From the NCBI GenBank assembly GCA_023301725.1, contig JALZUD010000013.1, forward strand, positions 124,001 through 188,000: DNA of 64,000 nucleotides, in the 5' to 3' direction. The notes under the pieces are model-generated. The model was not told where the DNA came from. It worked only from the letters and a program-made list of their open reading frames with translations, and did not search any database. The position numbers and the translations under genes were made by a program. Positions 21,218-30,471 of this stretch are shown here, one piece after another; the first letter of the stretch is position 1; each line of letters opens with the position of its first letter. Source of the stretch: Granulosicoccus sp. GTDB lineage: Bacteria; Pseudomonadota; Gammaproteobacteria; Granulosicoccales; Granulosicoccaceae.

Positions 21218-21733
21218 TTAGAGCTCCACTTTACGGATTCGGGCAATATCTTTGATGAATTCAGCTAAGACCTGTAGCAACATCAAAAAGATACCAAGAC
21301 ACATTAGCGATTTGATGGGCCACATCAGCGGACGCCACGCACTTGGGCTACGTTCTTTATATTCAAGAGCGTACAGCAGACTCTCTAGTCCGCCGTACAA
21401 CAATACGCCAAGGTATATCAACAAAAAAATAACGGTGAAGGCGTCGACCCAGGCTTTCTGACGAACAGACCAGGAGCCATACAGCAAATCCATACGTACA
21501 TTCGCACCCATCTGCATGGCGTAAGGACCACCCAGTAAGAAATAAGCCACCATGGAGAACTGTGCCATTTCCAAGGTCCAAAGGGACGGCAGGAAAAACG
21601 TTTTGGACACTGACGACCAGAGAAGTATTCCGATCATGACAAAAATAAAATACATCATGACGCGGCCCAGCCGATAGTTGATCGCCTCAACTACCTTTAC
21701 AAATCTGGATAAATAAACCGGCATGACGTTCAT
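21218..21733 (-). CDS. dctQ: TRAP transporter small permease (DctQ family)
   Basis: 171 aa, four TM segments, immediately upstream of dctM. Confidence 0.88.
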   Translation of the reverse strand: MNVMPVYLSRFVKVVEAINYRLGRVMMYFIFVMIGILLWSSVSKTFFLPSLWTLEMAQFSMVAYFLLGGPYAMQMGANVRMDLLYGSWSVRQKAWVDAFTVIFLLIYLGVLLYGGLESLLYALEYKERSPSAWRPLMWPIKSLMCLGIFLMLLQVLAEFIKDIARIRKVEL

Positions 21734-21737
21734 TCAC

Positions 21738-21770
21738 GTGTCGCGACACCCAATCATGCAATGCCATTGC
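21738..21770. promoter_or_regulatory. Two adjacent palindromes upstream of the TRAP operon
   Basis: GTGTCGCGACAC (21738-21749, perfect) and GCAATG-C-CATTGC (21758-21770), followed by a third GCAATG-like half-site (GGCAATG). Confidence 0.4.
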
Positions 21771-21843
21771 TGGCAATGTCAAGACAGTTACTTAATCACA
21801 CATACATCTAGCGCAGGCTCGTCGAGCCACTTATACTGCTCTT

Positions 21844-23889
21844 ATGAAAGGTTACGCTAGAATTGCGGCCGCTGTGCCGTCCGCCGCTGTTGCTGATGTT
21901 GATGCCAACCGAAAGAACATTCTTTCGATGTGGCGTGAAGCCGATGCCGCCTGCGCCAATGTCGTGGTATTCCCAGAGCTCTCGCTCAGTGGATATAGCA
22001 TCCGTGACTTGTGTATGAACACCACCTTGCTGGACGCCTGCGAAGCGTCGCTAGCCTTGTTAATTGAAGAAGGTGCAGGTCTTGAGCCGATGGCCATCGT
22101 GGGGTTACCCCTCAGGTACAAGCAGGGTCTGTTTAACGTGGCCGCAGTTATACACCAAAGCAAACTCCTTGGCGTTGTACCAAAAGCCTATCTGCCCAAT
22201 TATCGTGAGTTCGAAGAAGCTCGCTGGTTCCGAACAGGTTTTGATGTCCCCGCCGACGCTCTTATAAACGTGGAGCGATTTCAAGCTCCTTTCGGGCTCG
22301 ATTTACTCTTCCAGAGCAATCTGCGGGAGCTCACTGTTGGCATAGAAATCTGTGAGGACATGTGGGTTCAGACACCTCCTAGCAGCTATCAAGTCTCGAA
22401 TGGTGCGACCATAATATGTAATCTCTCAGCCTCCAATTTCACCATTGGTAAAGCAGAGCTAAGGCGTTTGCTGGCACGCTCCATGTCTGATCGTGGCAAG
22501 TGCGCCTACGTTTACGTGGCCGCAGGGCCAGGCGAATCGTCAACTGATCTGAGTTTCGACGCTGATGCCTTCATCTGCGAGAACGGCAACCTGCTTTGTG
22601 AATCAAAGCGATTTGCACGAACAGGACAACTTATCGTGCAAGATATCGACTTGGAGCTTCTAGCCTTCGAGCGTCGTTCAACCAACACGTTTGGCGATTG
22701 TGCTAATCAGCACCAATCGTCGACTCGCACCGTGCAGTTTACTTCACGTCAAACACAAGGCTTGGTGCGCACTGTGTCAAAAACTCCTTTTCTGCCGCGC
22801 GACCCAAAAACCTTATCCAACCGATGTTGGGAGATGTTCGAAATTCAGAGCAATGCTCTGGCGACTCGCATGGCAGCTATCGGCAAACCAAAACTGGTGT
22901 TGGGTGTCTCAGGTGGTTTGGACTCAACGCACGCAGCCTTGGTAGCTGCTGCCGCACTGGACTTACGAAAACAACCCCGCACTGATCTTGTCTGTATTAC
23001 CATGCCAGGCTTTGGCACCAGCGATGGCACACGCAGCAACGCCGAAGCGCTAGCAGTTGCTTTAGGCGCAAGCTTTAGTGAAGTCAGTATTTCTGATGCC
23101 AGTCGCACAGTGCTTGAAGCGATAGACCATCCCGCCACCAGCAACGTTGGCACGGTAGAACAGCTTATAGACCAGTTGCGTCAGCACCCGGAACTGGGCG
23201 ATGTCACCCTTGAAAACGTGCAAGCTCGACTACGGACCCTACTTTTGATGACCATAGCCAACCAGCAAGGCGGCTTGGTAGTGGGCACAGGCGATTTGTC
23301 TGAAAAAGCGCTTGGCTGGTCCACCTATGCGGGTGATCACATTGCTATGTACGATGTGAATGCAGGCGTGCCGAAAACACTGATCCAATTTGTTATCCGC
23401 TGGGTTGCGAATGAACGCGCTAGCAACTGGAGCGACAATGAGAGCCTTCGCGAAACACTCTTTGCCATACTCGATACGCCCATCTCGCCAGAACTACTAC
23501 CAGCAGACGCCGACGGTCAGATTGCTCAGCTCACTGAAGAGCGCATTGGACCCTATGAGCTACACGATTTCTTTCTGTATCATTTTGTAAGACATGGGGC
23601 CAGGCCTGCACGCATTCTTGATTTAGCGCGCGTTGCCTTCGATAAAGGTCAATATGATGATGACGTGCTAAAAAAATGGTTAACCGTGTTTGTAAAACGG
23701 TTTTTCATGCACCAGTTCAAGCGCTCCTGCACCGCTGACGGCCCTAAGGTGGGCTCCGTGGCATTATCACCCAGAGGAGATTGGCGCATGCCTTCAGATG
23801 CCAAACCCGATAACTGGCTAGCAGATATTGCAAGCTGGAGAGCACCAGCGACTGTCACCACCGATGCAGGCGGCAAGGCGCTGTACTAA
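21844..23889 (+). CDS. nadE: Glutamine-dependent NAD+ synthetase
   Basis: 681 aa; nitrilase-like N-terminus (FPELSLSGYSIRD, VEICEDMW-like GIEICEDMW) and synthetase domain LGVSGGLDSTHAALVA, GTGDLSEKALGWSTYAGDHIAMYDVNAGVPKT. Confidence 0.95.
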   Translation: MKGYARIAAAVPSAAVADVDANRKNILSMWREADAACANVVVFPELSLSGYSIRDLCMNTTLLDACEASLALLIEEGAGLEPMAIVGLPLRYKQGLFNVAAVIHQSKLLGVVPKAYLPNYREFEEARWFRTGFDVPADALINVERFQAPFGLDLLFQSNLRELTVGIEICEDMWVQTPPSSYQVSNGATIICNLSASNFTIGKAELRRLLARSMSDRGKCAYVYVAAGPGESSTDLSFDADAFICENGNLLCESKRFARTGQLIVQDIDLELLAFERRSTNTFGDCANQHQSSTRTVQFTSRQTQGLVRTVSKTPFLPRDPKTLSNRCWEMFEIQSNALATRMAAIGKPKLVLGVSGGLDSTHAALVAAAALDLRKQPRTDLVCITMPGFGTSDGTRSNAEALAVALGASFSEVSISDASRTVLEAIDHPATSNVGTVEQLIDQLRQHPELGDVTLENVQARLRTLLLMTIANQQGGLVVGTGDLSEKALGWSTYAGDHIAMYDVNAGVPKTLIQFVIRWVANERASNWSDNESLRETLFAILDTPISPELLPADADGQIAQLTEERIGPYELHDFFLYHFVRHGARPARILDLARVAFDKGQYDDDVLKKWLTVFVKRFFMHQFKRSCTADGPKVGSVALSPRGDWRMPSDAKPDNWLADIASWRAPATVTTDAGGKALY

Positions 23890-23905
23890 ACGTGAATCAA
23901 TTCCC

Positions 23906-24268
23906 ATGAAAAGTCCTGACACTAACAAACTTGACAAACTCGTAGCCTCTGCACGTGCCGATTACGCTAAACGCGAAACCGGTTACCGCCAACGCGCGCT
24001 CAAGCTCTACCCTTGGATTTGCGGCAGATGCATGCGTGAATTCAACCAGGCAAATTTGCAAGAACTTACCGTTCACCACCGTGACCATAACCACGACCAC
24101 AATCCGAACGACGGCAGTAACTGGGAGTTGTTATGTGTCTACTGCCACGATAACGAACATCAGCGTTATATAGAGCAAGAGACAACGAGTGAACGCGAAC
24201 GGGCACAAGAAGCCACACACAACCCGTTCGCAGATTTGAAGTCGATGATTAACAAGGATGAAAGCTAG
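23906..24268 (+). CDS. HNH nuclease family protein (YajD-like)
   Basis: CGRCMREFN...LTVHHRDHNHDHNPNDGSNWELLCVYCHDNEHQRY: HNH motif with paired cysteines. Confidence 0.87.
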   Translation: MKSPDTNKLDKLVASARADYAKRETGYRQRALKLYPWICGRCMREFNQANLQELTVHHRDHNHDHNPNDGSNWELLCVYCHDNEHQRYIEQETTSERERAQEATHNPFADLKSMINKDES

Positions 24269-24299
24269 AGCGCCTGCACTCAAACCAACACGAGATTGG

Positions 24300-24905
24300 T
24301 CAAACCGTCGCGTCTTCGCCCCAGATTTGTCGTAAGCGGCGATCACGCCCACAGGCATAGCGATAGGTCTTGTACCGCACCGGACTCTTTTTGTAAAAAT
24401 CCTGATGATAGCTTTCAGCACCTTTAATAGGGTAGAAGGTGGTTAAAGGCAATATGCGTGTCACGACGTGCTTCTCGGCAAACCGTTTGTCTACCTTAGC
24501 TTTTGAGGCTTCTGCAGACGCTTGCTGCGCATCACCTGCAACAAAAATAGCGCTTAAATACTCATGACCTTTATCACAGAACTGACCACGAGCATCAAAT
24601 GGATCAACGTTCACCCAGAAGTGCTCAAGTAGCTGTTCGTAGCTGACTACTTCAGGGTCATAGTGAACTTCAACCGCTTCGTAGTGACCATCGTGGTTTC
24701 CGTTATAGATCGGGTTTTTTATAGTACCGCCGGTAAATCCTGATATTGCTTTGGTCACACCTGCCAAAGACTCGAAGTCTTTTTCCACGCACCAAAAACA
24801 ACCGCCTGCGAATACAGCCGTTGCAGCGAATACAGGTGCACTAGCTACACACATCGCAGCGACAAAAAGTGCCGTAAAAAATTGAGGTACTCGTCTATTT
24901 TTCAT
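24300..24905 (-). CDS. msrA: Peptide-methionine (S)-S-oxide reductase MsrA with N-terminal signal peptide
   Basis: MKNRRVPQFFTALFVAAMCVASAPVFAATAVFAGGCFWCVEKDFE...FTGGTIKNPIYNGNHDGHYEAVEVHYDP. Confidence 0.94.
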   Translation of the reverse strand: MKNRRVPQFFTALFVAAMCVASAPVFAATAVFAGGCFWCVEKDFESLAGVTKAISGFTGGTIKNPIYNGNHDGHYEAVEVHYDPEVVSYEQLLEHFWVNVDPFDARGQFCDKGHEYLSAIFVAGDAQQASAEASKAKVDKRFAEKHVVTRILPLTTFYPIKGAESYHQDFYKKSPVRYKTYRYACGRDRRLRQIWGEDATV

Positions 24906-25267
24906 CTGTGAAATCCAGAGTTGTTTGCAAGCTATCCGCAATACTAAAAGCAATTGCGACTTGGGATGTTTAAATGCTCAGCGCCACGATGCATTGTGAA
25001 CTTGTCTCATTGCAATAGTTCATTTTGCATATTCGCAGAGTAACTCTCTGCAACCGAGTTGCCAATTCGTTCACTATTACAGCATGTGCTACCGTACAAG
25101 CTCTATCGGCCAGTGCGTCTCGAAATTCACTGGCTATGAAATTTCGCCTATCGCCGCCAAATACACCGCCAAATGCACCACCCGGCCCACTGCTGGGTAG
25201 ACGACGCCAGTAACAGTCACGCAGTTTTCGCCATTTGTGGATGAACAGTCTGAAAAAAAATGAAATG

Positions 25268-25945
25268 ATGAACATAAATTTTGAAGGATTACTGTTTGAT
25301 CTTGATGGAACACTCATTGACTCCAGTGAGGTTATTCATCGAGCCTGGAGTGCATTCGCTGTGAAATATCAAATTCCGACCGATGTGTTATTGCCAGCAA
25401 TTCAAGGTAAACCAGCACATGAATCTATTTTGGCCTTTCGACCGACAGCATCCAAAATTGATATTGCTGAAGATACAAAATGGTTGGAAATGATGGAATC
25501 TACCGATACTGATGGCGTCATCGCCTTGCCAGGCTCCATTGATCTTTTGAACAAGCTGAACGAGCAGAAAATTCCCTGGGCAATAGTTACGTCAGGAACC
25601 TTACCCGTGGCAAGCGCTAGAATTAATGCTGCCAATTTGCCATTTCCTAGTCACCTAGTGACACCAGAACAAGTGACACACGGAAAACCCGACCCTGAAC
25701 CCTACTTACTGGGTGCAAGTAAATTAGGTCTGAACATTGGAGACTGTATTGTATTCGAAGACGCACCAGCAGGAATTGAATCAGGTGATCGGGCAGGAGC
25801 AAAAACCATTGGCATTTTGACGCAATTCAGTGCCTCTGAATTACAAGAAAAAAATGCGAATGCGTGTATAACCACACTGCAAGAGGTCAGCATCTCTTTT
25901 GATGGATGCCAAAAAATACTGTCAATAGGCAATTGCAGTTTATGA
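25268..25945 (+). CDS. HAD-superfamily hydrolase (sugar-phosphatase/phosphoglucomutase-like)
   Basis: GLLFDLDGTLIDSS, AIVTSGT, GKPDPEPYLLGASKLGL, CIVFEDAPAGIESGDRAGAKTIGI. Confidence 0.92.
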   Translation: MNINFEGLLFDLDGTLIDSSEVIHRAWSAFAVKYQIPTDVLLPAIQGKPAHESILAFRPTASKIDIAEDTKWLEMMESTDTDGVIALPGSIDLLNKLNEQKIPWAIVTSGTLPVASARINAANLPFPSHLVTPEQVTHGKPDPEPYLLGASKLGLNIGDCIVFEDAPAGIESGDRAGAKTIGILTQFSASELQEKNANACITTLQEVSISFDGCQKILSIGNCSL

Positions 25946-26637
25946 AAAAAATATTATTGACTCTGCTGATTGTCGCCATTGCAGGGGCAACCTATTGGAA
26001 AACGCGACCATCTCCATTCGACACTGGAGCGCCATTACTTGCAGGTGACAACTCAATAGAGCTGCTTAATGGATTTGACCCACAAGACCTGCCTGCAGGC
26101 TGGGTACACCGAACATTCATGACAGTAAGCGCTGCGAACTACCAGCTGGAAGATGAAGATGGCATGCCTGTGCTGCGTTGCACTACTGATAACAGTGCAT
26201 CTATTCTGGCACGTGACACGTCTGTACCGCTAAGCTCACATCCAATCTTGTCTTGGCGCTGGAAGGTGATTCAACCCATTGAAAGCGACACAGATGAATC
26301 CACTGAAGAGGGAGACGACCACCCAATTCGCCTGTTCCTCGTGTTCTCGAACGAAAACAATGATCGTAAAGCGATGGAGATTATATGGAGCAACAAGAAA
26401 TATGTGCCGGGCGATTACAAAATCATCGGCAACTTTTACCACTACGTTGCAAACGGCCTAGATGAGAACATCGGAAAATGGTTCGGACAAGAGCTCGATT
26501 TACGAAAAATCTACAATGACATTGGTGGTACCGGCACACCGACACTAGAAACCATAGGATTCTTTTGCGATAGCGATAACACCGGTGGCAAGAGTGAAGG
26601 TCTGTTTAGCGATATCGTGCTTTCAGCTGATTGGTAA
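25942..26637 (+). CDS. DUF3047 domain protein, predicted exported
   Basis: N-terminal hydrophobic segment; LSWRWKVIQP...GDDHPIRLFLVFSNEN...MEIIWSNKKYVPGDYKIIGNFYHYVANG. Confidence 0.75.
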   Translation: MKKILLTLLIVAIAGATYWKTRPSPFDTGAPLLAGDNSIELLNGFDPQDLPAGWVHRTFMTVSAANYQLEDEDGMPVLRCTTDNSASILARDTSVPLSSHPILSWRWKVIQPIESDTDESTEEGDDHPIRLFLVFSNENNDRKAMEIIWSNKKYVPGDYKIIGNFYHYVANGLDENIGKWFGQELDLRKIYNDIGGTGTPTLETIGFFCDSDNTGGKSEGLFSDIVLSADW

Positions 26638-26667
26638 CTGCCGATCTGCATGGTCAGATTGTGCAAA

Positions 26668-27798
26668 CTATTTGCTTTGCCGGAAAGTAGATTGATGTGA
26701 AGAGTCAAGTCGATCCCAGTCAAACTGCACGCCAATGCCAAATGTGTCAGGTGCAACCGCAAGGTGCTGCTCAACCACAAGAGGGCGGTGTGTATATTGA
26801 TCAATAGGAAATGAATGTACTTCAATCGAACCGGCGTTAGGCTGGGCCGAAACTAAGCTGACATGCAGTTCTTGCATGCCATGACTACAAACAGGAATTC
26901 CATGCTCATTGGCTAGTCGAGCCGCGCTTAACCAACCAGTAATGCCACAACAATTTGAAGCATCAGGTTGCAGATACGATAACTTAGCTTGTTCGAGAGC
27001 ATGCTTGAATTCATAGTGAGTATGCAGGTTCTCACCCATTGCAAGCGGCATATTGGTTCGCTCGGCAATCGAGCAATAGCCCGCCAAGTCGTCTGGCTCG
27101 ATGGGCTCCTCAAACCAGAGCAATTGATAAGGCTCAAACGCGTTCGCAGCGGTAACGGCTTGCTCAATACTCATGGAATAGTTAGCATCCACCATAAATT
27201 GAATATCAGGTCCGATCAACTTTCGAACCGCAGCCACTCGTTCAACATCCTGCGCAAGATCAGGCTGACCCACTTTGATTTTGACCGCATTAAATCCAGC
27301 ATCAAGATATCCTTGTATGCTCAGCAACAACGCCTCGAGTGATAAATTTAGATCAATTCCACCGCGGTACGCTCGACAGCGGTCTCGTTGGCCCCCCGCC
27401 ATTTTCCATAGTGGTTTACTCTGTTGCTTGCCTCGAATGTCCCACAGTGCAATATCGATGGCTGCAATAGCAAAGCTTGCGATGCCACCACGGCCCACGT
27501 AGTGCAGATGCCATTGCATTTGCTCATTAAGAAACTCTACTTCAGTGGCTAATTGTCCGATCAACCAAGGTGCTAAATCGTGTTGAATCATAGCGGCGAT
27601 TGCTTGCCCTCCCTTGCCACCAGTGTACGTGTAGCCGGTACCTGTCTCGCCTGAGTACAGTTCAACGGTTGCGGTCACTAGCTCAAAATGCGTGTGATCC
27701 CCGTGCATCGCATCTCTGAGCACTTGAACCAAGGGAACACGAAATACTTTCGTTGTTACGGTGCGGATTACGCTTGGGTGATGATGAGTTGGTTTCAT
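26668..27798 (-). CDS. Enolase-superfamily enzyme (mandelate racemase/muconate lactonizing type)
   Basis: 376 aa; NAVKIKVGQ (KxK), [43 protein letters not shown]. Confidence 0.9.
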   Translation of the reverse strand: MKPTHHHPSVIRTVTTKVFRVPLVQVLRDAMHGDHTHFELVTATVELYSGETGTGYTYTGGKGGQAIAAMIQHDLAPWLIGQLATEVEFLNEQMQWHLHYVGRGGIASFAIAAIDIALWDIRGKQQSKPLWKMAGGQRDRCRAYRGGIDLNLSLEALLLSIQGYLDAGFNAVKIKVGQPDLAQDVERVAAVRKLIGPDIQFMVDANYSMSIEQAVTAANAFEPYQLLWFEEPIEPDDLAGYCSIAERTNMPLAMGENLHTHYEFKHALEQAKLSYLQPDASNCCGITGWLSAARLANEHGIPVCSHGMQELHVSLVSAQPNAGSIEVHSFPIDQYTHRPLVVEQHLAVAPDTFGIGVQFDWDRLDSSHQSTFRQSK

Positions 27799-28175
27799 AA
27801 GGCGCTTAGAGTTAACGTTTTAATAATTCAATCCACCTACATAATTAACGGCGACATACTACCCAACTGCTTGTGCAGGCACACGGCCCATCAAGTGCGG
27901 CAAAACACATGTTAACGCACATACGGGACAACAGATCCGATCAACCGCACTCGCCTCACTAGTACTTAAAATTCTCAAAACCACAGACTCGCCTTATACA
28001 CTCGCAACTAAACCTAATCTGCCTGTGAGTCACCACTACAAAGCAGAAAAATGTCCATTTATAACATTGAGAGAGTTCAGCACGAATCGCTATGGCCGAT
28101 TCAATGACACACGAGCGTCGATCAATTTTCTGCTGTTACACGATCGAAGCTTGCCATCAAACTCAAAGGTTGTGT

Positions 28176-30434
28176 ATGAATTTCATTAACAACGTCTCCA
28201 TCCGGCAGCTTAGCACTCGATTCTCCATAGGCTTCGCTCTCGTTGTGGTGTGCGTCGCAGCTTTCGGTTTTGTGAACGTCAAAACAGCAGGGCAGTTGAA
28301 CGACGATTGGTCTAATAATCCCGACCATGCACGCCTTAAGGGATCTCTTCTACATAATTTAAACAGTGCGGTCGGTTATGGCGGAGCCATTCATCAATTC
28401 AAGAATTTTGTATTGAGAAAAGATGCACCGCGTTTGGTAAAAGTGCACGCAGGGTTTGACGCAGCACAGGATATCATTCAGGAATATCGATCTTTCCATT
28501 TATCTGAACAGGAGTCACAGGCACTTGATGACATATCTGCGGTCTTTAAAAAATACTCGGATGCCACAGCAGTTATCACCACAATGGCTGAAAGTGGCGC
28601 ATCCACCAACGAGATAGACGCGATCGTCAAAATCGATGATTCTCCCGCTTTAGCTGGCATTCAGTTACTTGAAACATCGATCGAAACTCAGCTTGAAGTA
28701 CAAAACCAATCGATGGCCTCGAGTTTATCAGCCATCTATTCACTAACCATGCTTGGATCTATTGTCAGTACCGCGATGTTACTTCTGCTGCTAACTAGCC
28801 TGCTTATCACGTTCCGCTCGATTCTGTGGCAAATTGGCGGCGAACCTCGCCGGATAAAAGAGATCGCACGCCGAATCGCTGGTGGAGATCTTGAAAAAAT
28901 AGTCAATGAAACTGATAGAACGTCAGGAATATTCGGCGCTATTATTTCCATGCAAAACAATTTGCGCGAGCGCACCGAAGCCGAACAGGCAATGGCCGCA
29001 ATCAACGAACGTCTGAAGCAGGCTTTGGATAACGCAAGTAGTAACGTCATGGTGACAGATACTGACAAAAATATTGTGTTTGTCAATAAATCCAGCACTC
29101 GATTATTTTCTGAAAAACAACAGCAAGTTCGCTGCACAGTGCCTACTTTCGATGCTCAAAATATTACCGGTTTAAACATTGATCACCTTTATAAAACCGC
29201 AACAACTACGCTAAATAAAAACTCCTCAGAAAGTAATAAAAATGTTGTCGTCTTCGGTGACTGTCATTTTGCGGCGTCGGACAACCCAATACTCATTGAT
29301 ACTGGTGAACGTATAGGTACAGTGATTGAATGGTTTGACAAAACCGAAGAAATCAACAACGAGGCTGAAGTCCAGCAGCTGATAGAAGCTGCGACCCAAG
29401 GCGATCTGGGGCGACGTGTAAACATGCAGGACAGCGGCGAGTTTTTTTGCAAGCTTGGCCAATCAATGAACGAGTTAATGGATGTGAATGATCGCACCAT
29501 TAGCGAAATTCAGCGTGTTTTTGCATCAGTTGCCAGTGGCGACCTAACTGCCAGGGTAGAGGGCGAATATCAAGGGGCATATCAACAGTTAAAGAATGAC
29601 GCCAACACAATGGTAAGTCAGCTCACAGATGTCATCAGAGAGGTTAAAAACGGTGCCATGGTTGTAGCTACAGCATCCTCAGAACTTATCAGTACGAACA
29701 AGAATTTGAATTACACGGCTCAAGATGGAGCCAAGCAGGCTGGCATCGCCTCCGCGGCGGCAAACAGCGTAACGCTCAATGTGGAAGCTGTGGCAAATGC
29801 AGCTTCAGATCTTGAAGCCTCAGTGAGCGATATCAGTCGCAATGTTAACGAGGCCGTGACCGTTGCATCCGAAGCAGTTGTTCTTGCGCAGAGCACAAAT
29901 ACACAGGTTCGAAAATTAACGACCTCAAGTAGCGACATAGGCAACGTTATCAAAGTCATCGACTCTATAGCCGAGCAGACGAATTTGCTGGCACTCAATG
30001 CCACCATTGAAGCGGCAAGAGCTGGAGACGCTGGCAAAGGCTTTGCTGTTGTGGCCAATGAGGTTAAGGACCTGGCAAAGGGCACAGCGAAAGCTACCGA
30101 AGAGATCGCGCAAAAAGTCAAAGCGATTCAAAATGATAGCGATACTGCGGTTCAGGCTATCGGCGACATTAGCAGGATCATCGAAACGATCAGCAATTAT
30201 CAGAACACCATCTCTGAAGCAGTCCAGAACCAGAATATGGCCACGCAACGCATCAGTAAAAACGCCGGAGAAGCGGCCCAGGGCAACGTTGAAATAACTC
30301 GTACCTCCGAACGCGTAAATGAGGGTGCAGAGAGTACCGTGAGTGGCCTTACTGAATTGCAATCGTCGGCAGAAGAATTAGCGCGCATGGCAGTCGATCT
30401 CAGCGACTTGGTTGAAGGCTTCCGAGTGGATTAA
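28176..30434 (+). CDS. Methyl-accepting chemotaxis protein (TM, HAMP, PAS-like, further HAMP-like segment, MCP signalling domain)
   Basis: [57 protein letters not shown]-like [22 protein letters not shown]; internal Met chosen. Confidence 0.93.
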   Translation: MNFINNVSIRQLSTRFSIGFALVVVCVAAFGFVNVKTAGQLNDDWSNNPDHARLKGSLLHNLNSAVGYGGAIHQFKNFVLRKDAPRLVKVHAGFDAAQDIIQEYRSFHLSEQESQALDDISAVFKKYSDATAVITTMAESGASTNEIDAIVKIDDSPALAGIQLLETSIETQLEVQNQSMASSLSAIYSLTMLGSIVSTAMLLLLLTSLLITFRSILWQIGGEPRRIKEIARRIAGGDLEKIVNETDRTSGIFGAIISMQNNLRERTEAEQAMAAINERLKQALDNASSNVMVTDTDKNIVFVNKSSTRLFSEKQQQVRCTVPTFDAQNITGLNIDHLYKTATTTLNKNSSESNKNVVVFGDCHFAASDNPILIDTGERIGTVIEWFDKTEEINNEAEVQQLIEAATQGDLGRRVNMQDSGEFFCKLGQSMNELMDVNDRTISEIQRVFASVASGDLTARVEGEYQGAYQQLKNDANTMVSQLTDVIREVKNGAMVVATASSELISTNKNLNYTAQDGAKQAGIASAAANSVTLNVEAVANAASDLEASVSDISRNVNEAVTVASEAVVLAQSTNTQVRKLTTSSSDIGNVIKVIDSIAEQTNLLALNATIEAARAGDAGKGFAVVANEVKDLAKGTAKATEEIAQKVKAIQNDSDTAVQAIGDISRIIETISNYQNTISEAVQNQNMATQRISKNAGEAAQGNVEITRTSERVNEGAESTVSGLTELQSSAEELARMAVDLSDLVEGFRVD

Positions 30435-30471
30435 TATCGCGGCCTATAGCCACTCACAAGCCATCAAACGG

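Noticed and set aside
24970-25317. 115-aa minus-strand ORF between msrA and HAD gene as a real protein
   Set aside because: Overlaps the start of the well-supported HAD gene and has no coherent domain; kept only as a possible remnant in findings.
3087-30471. Genomic island or prophage call for the rpsP-ffh interval
   Set aside because: No integrase, transposase, tRNA target or flanking direct repeat seen; many genes (metH, nadE, msrA) are core-like, so only a synteny break is claimed.
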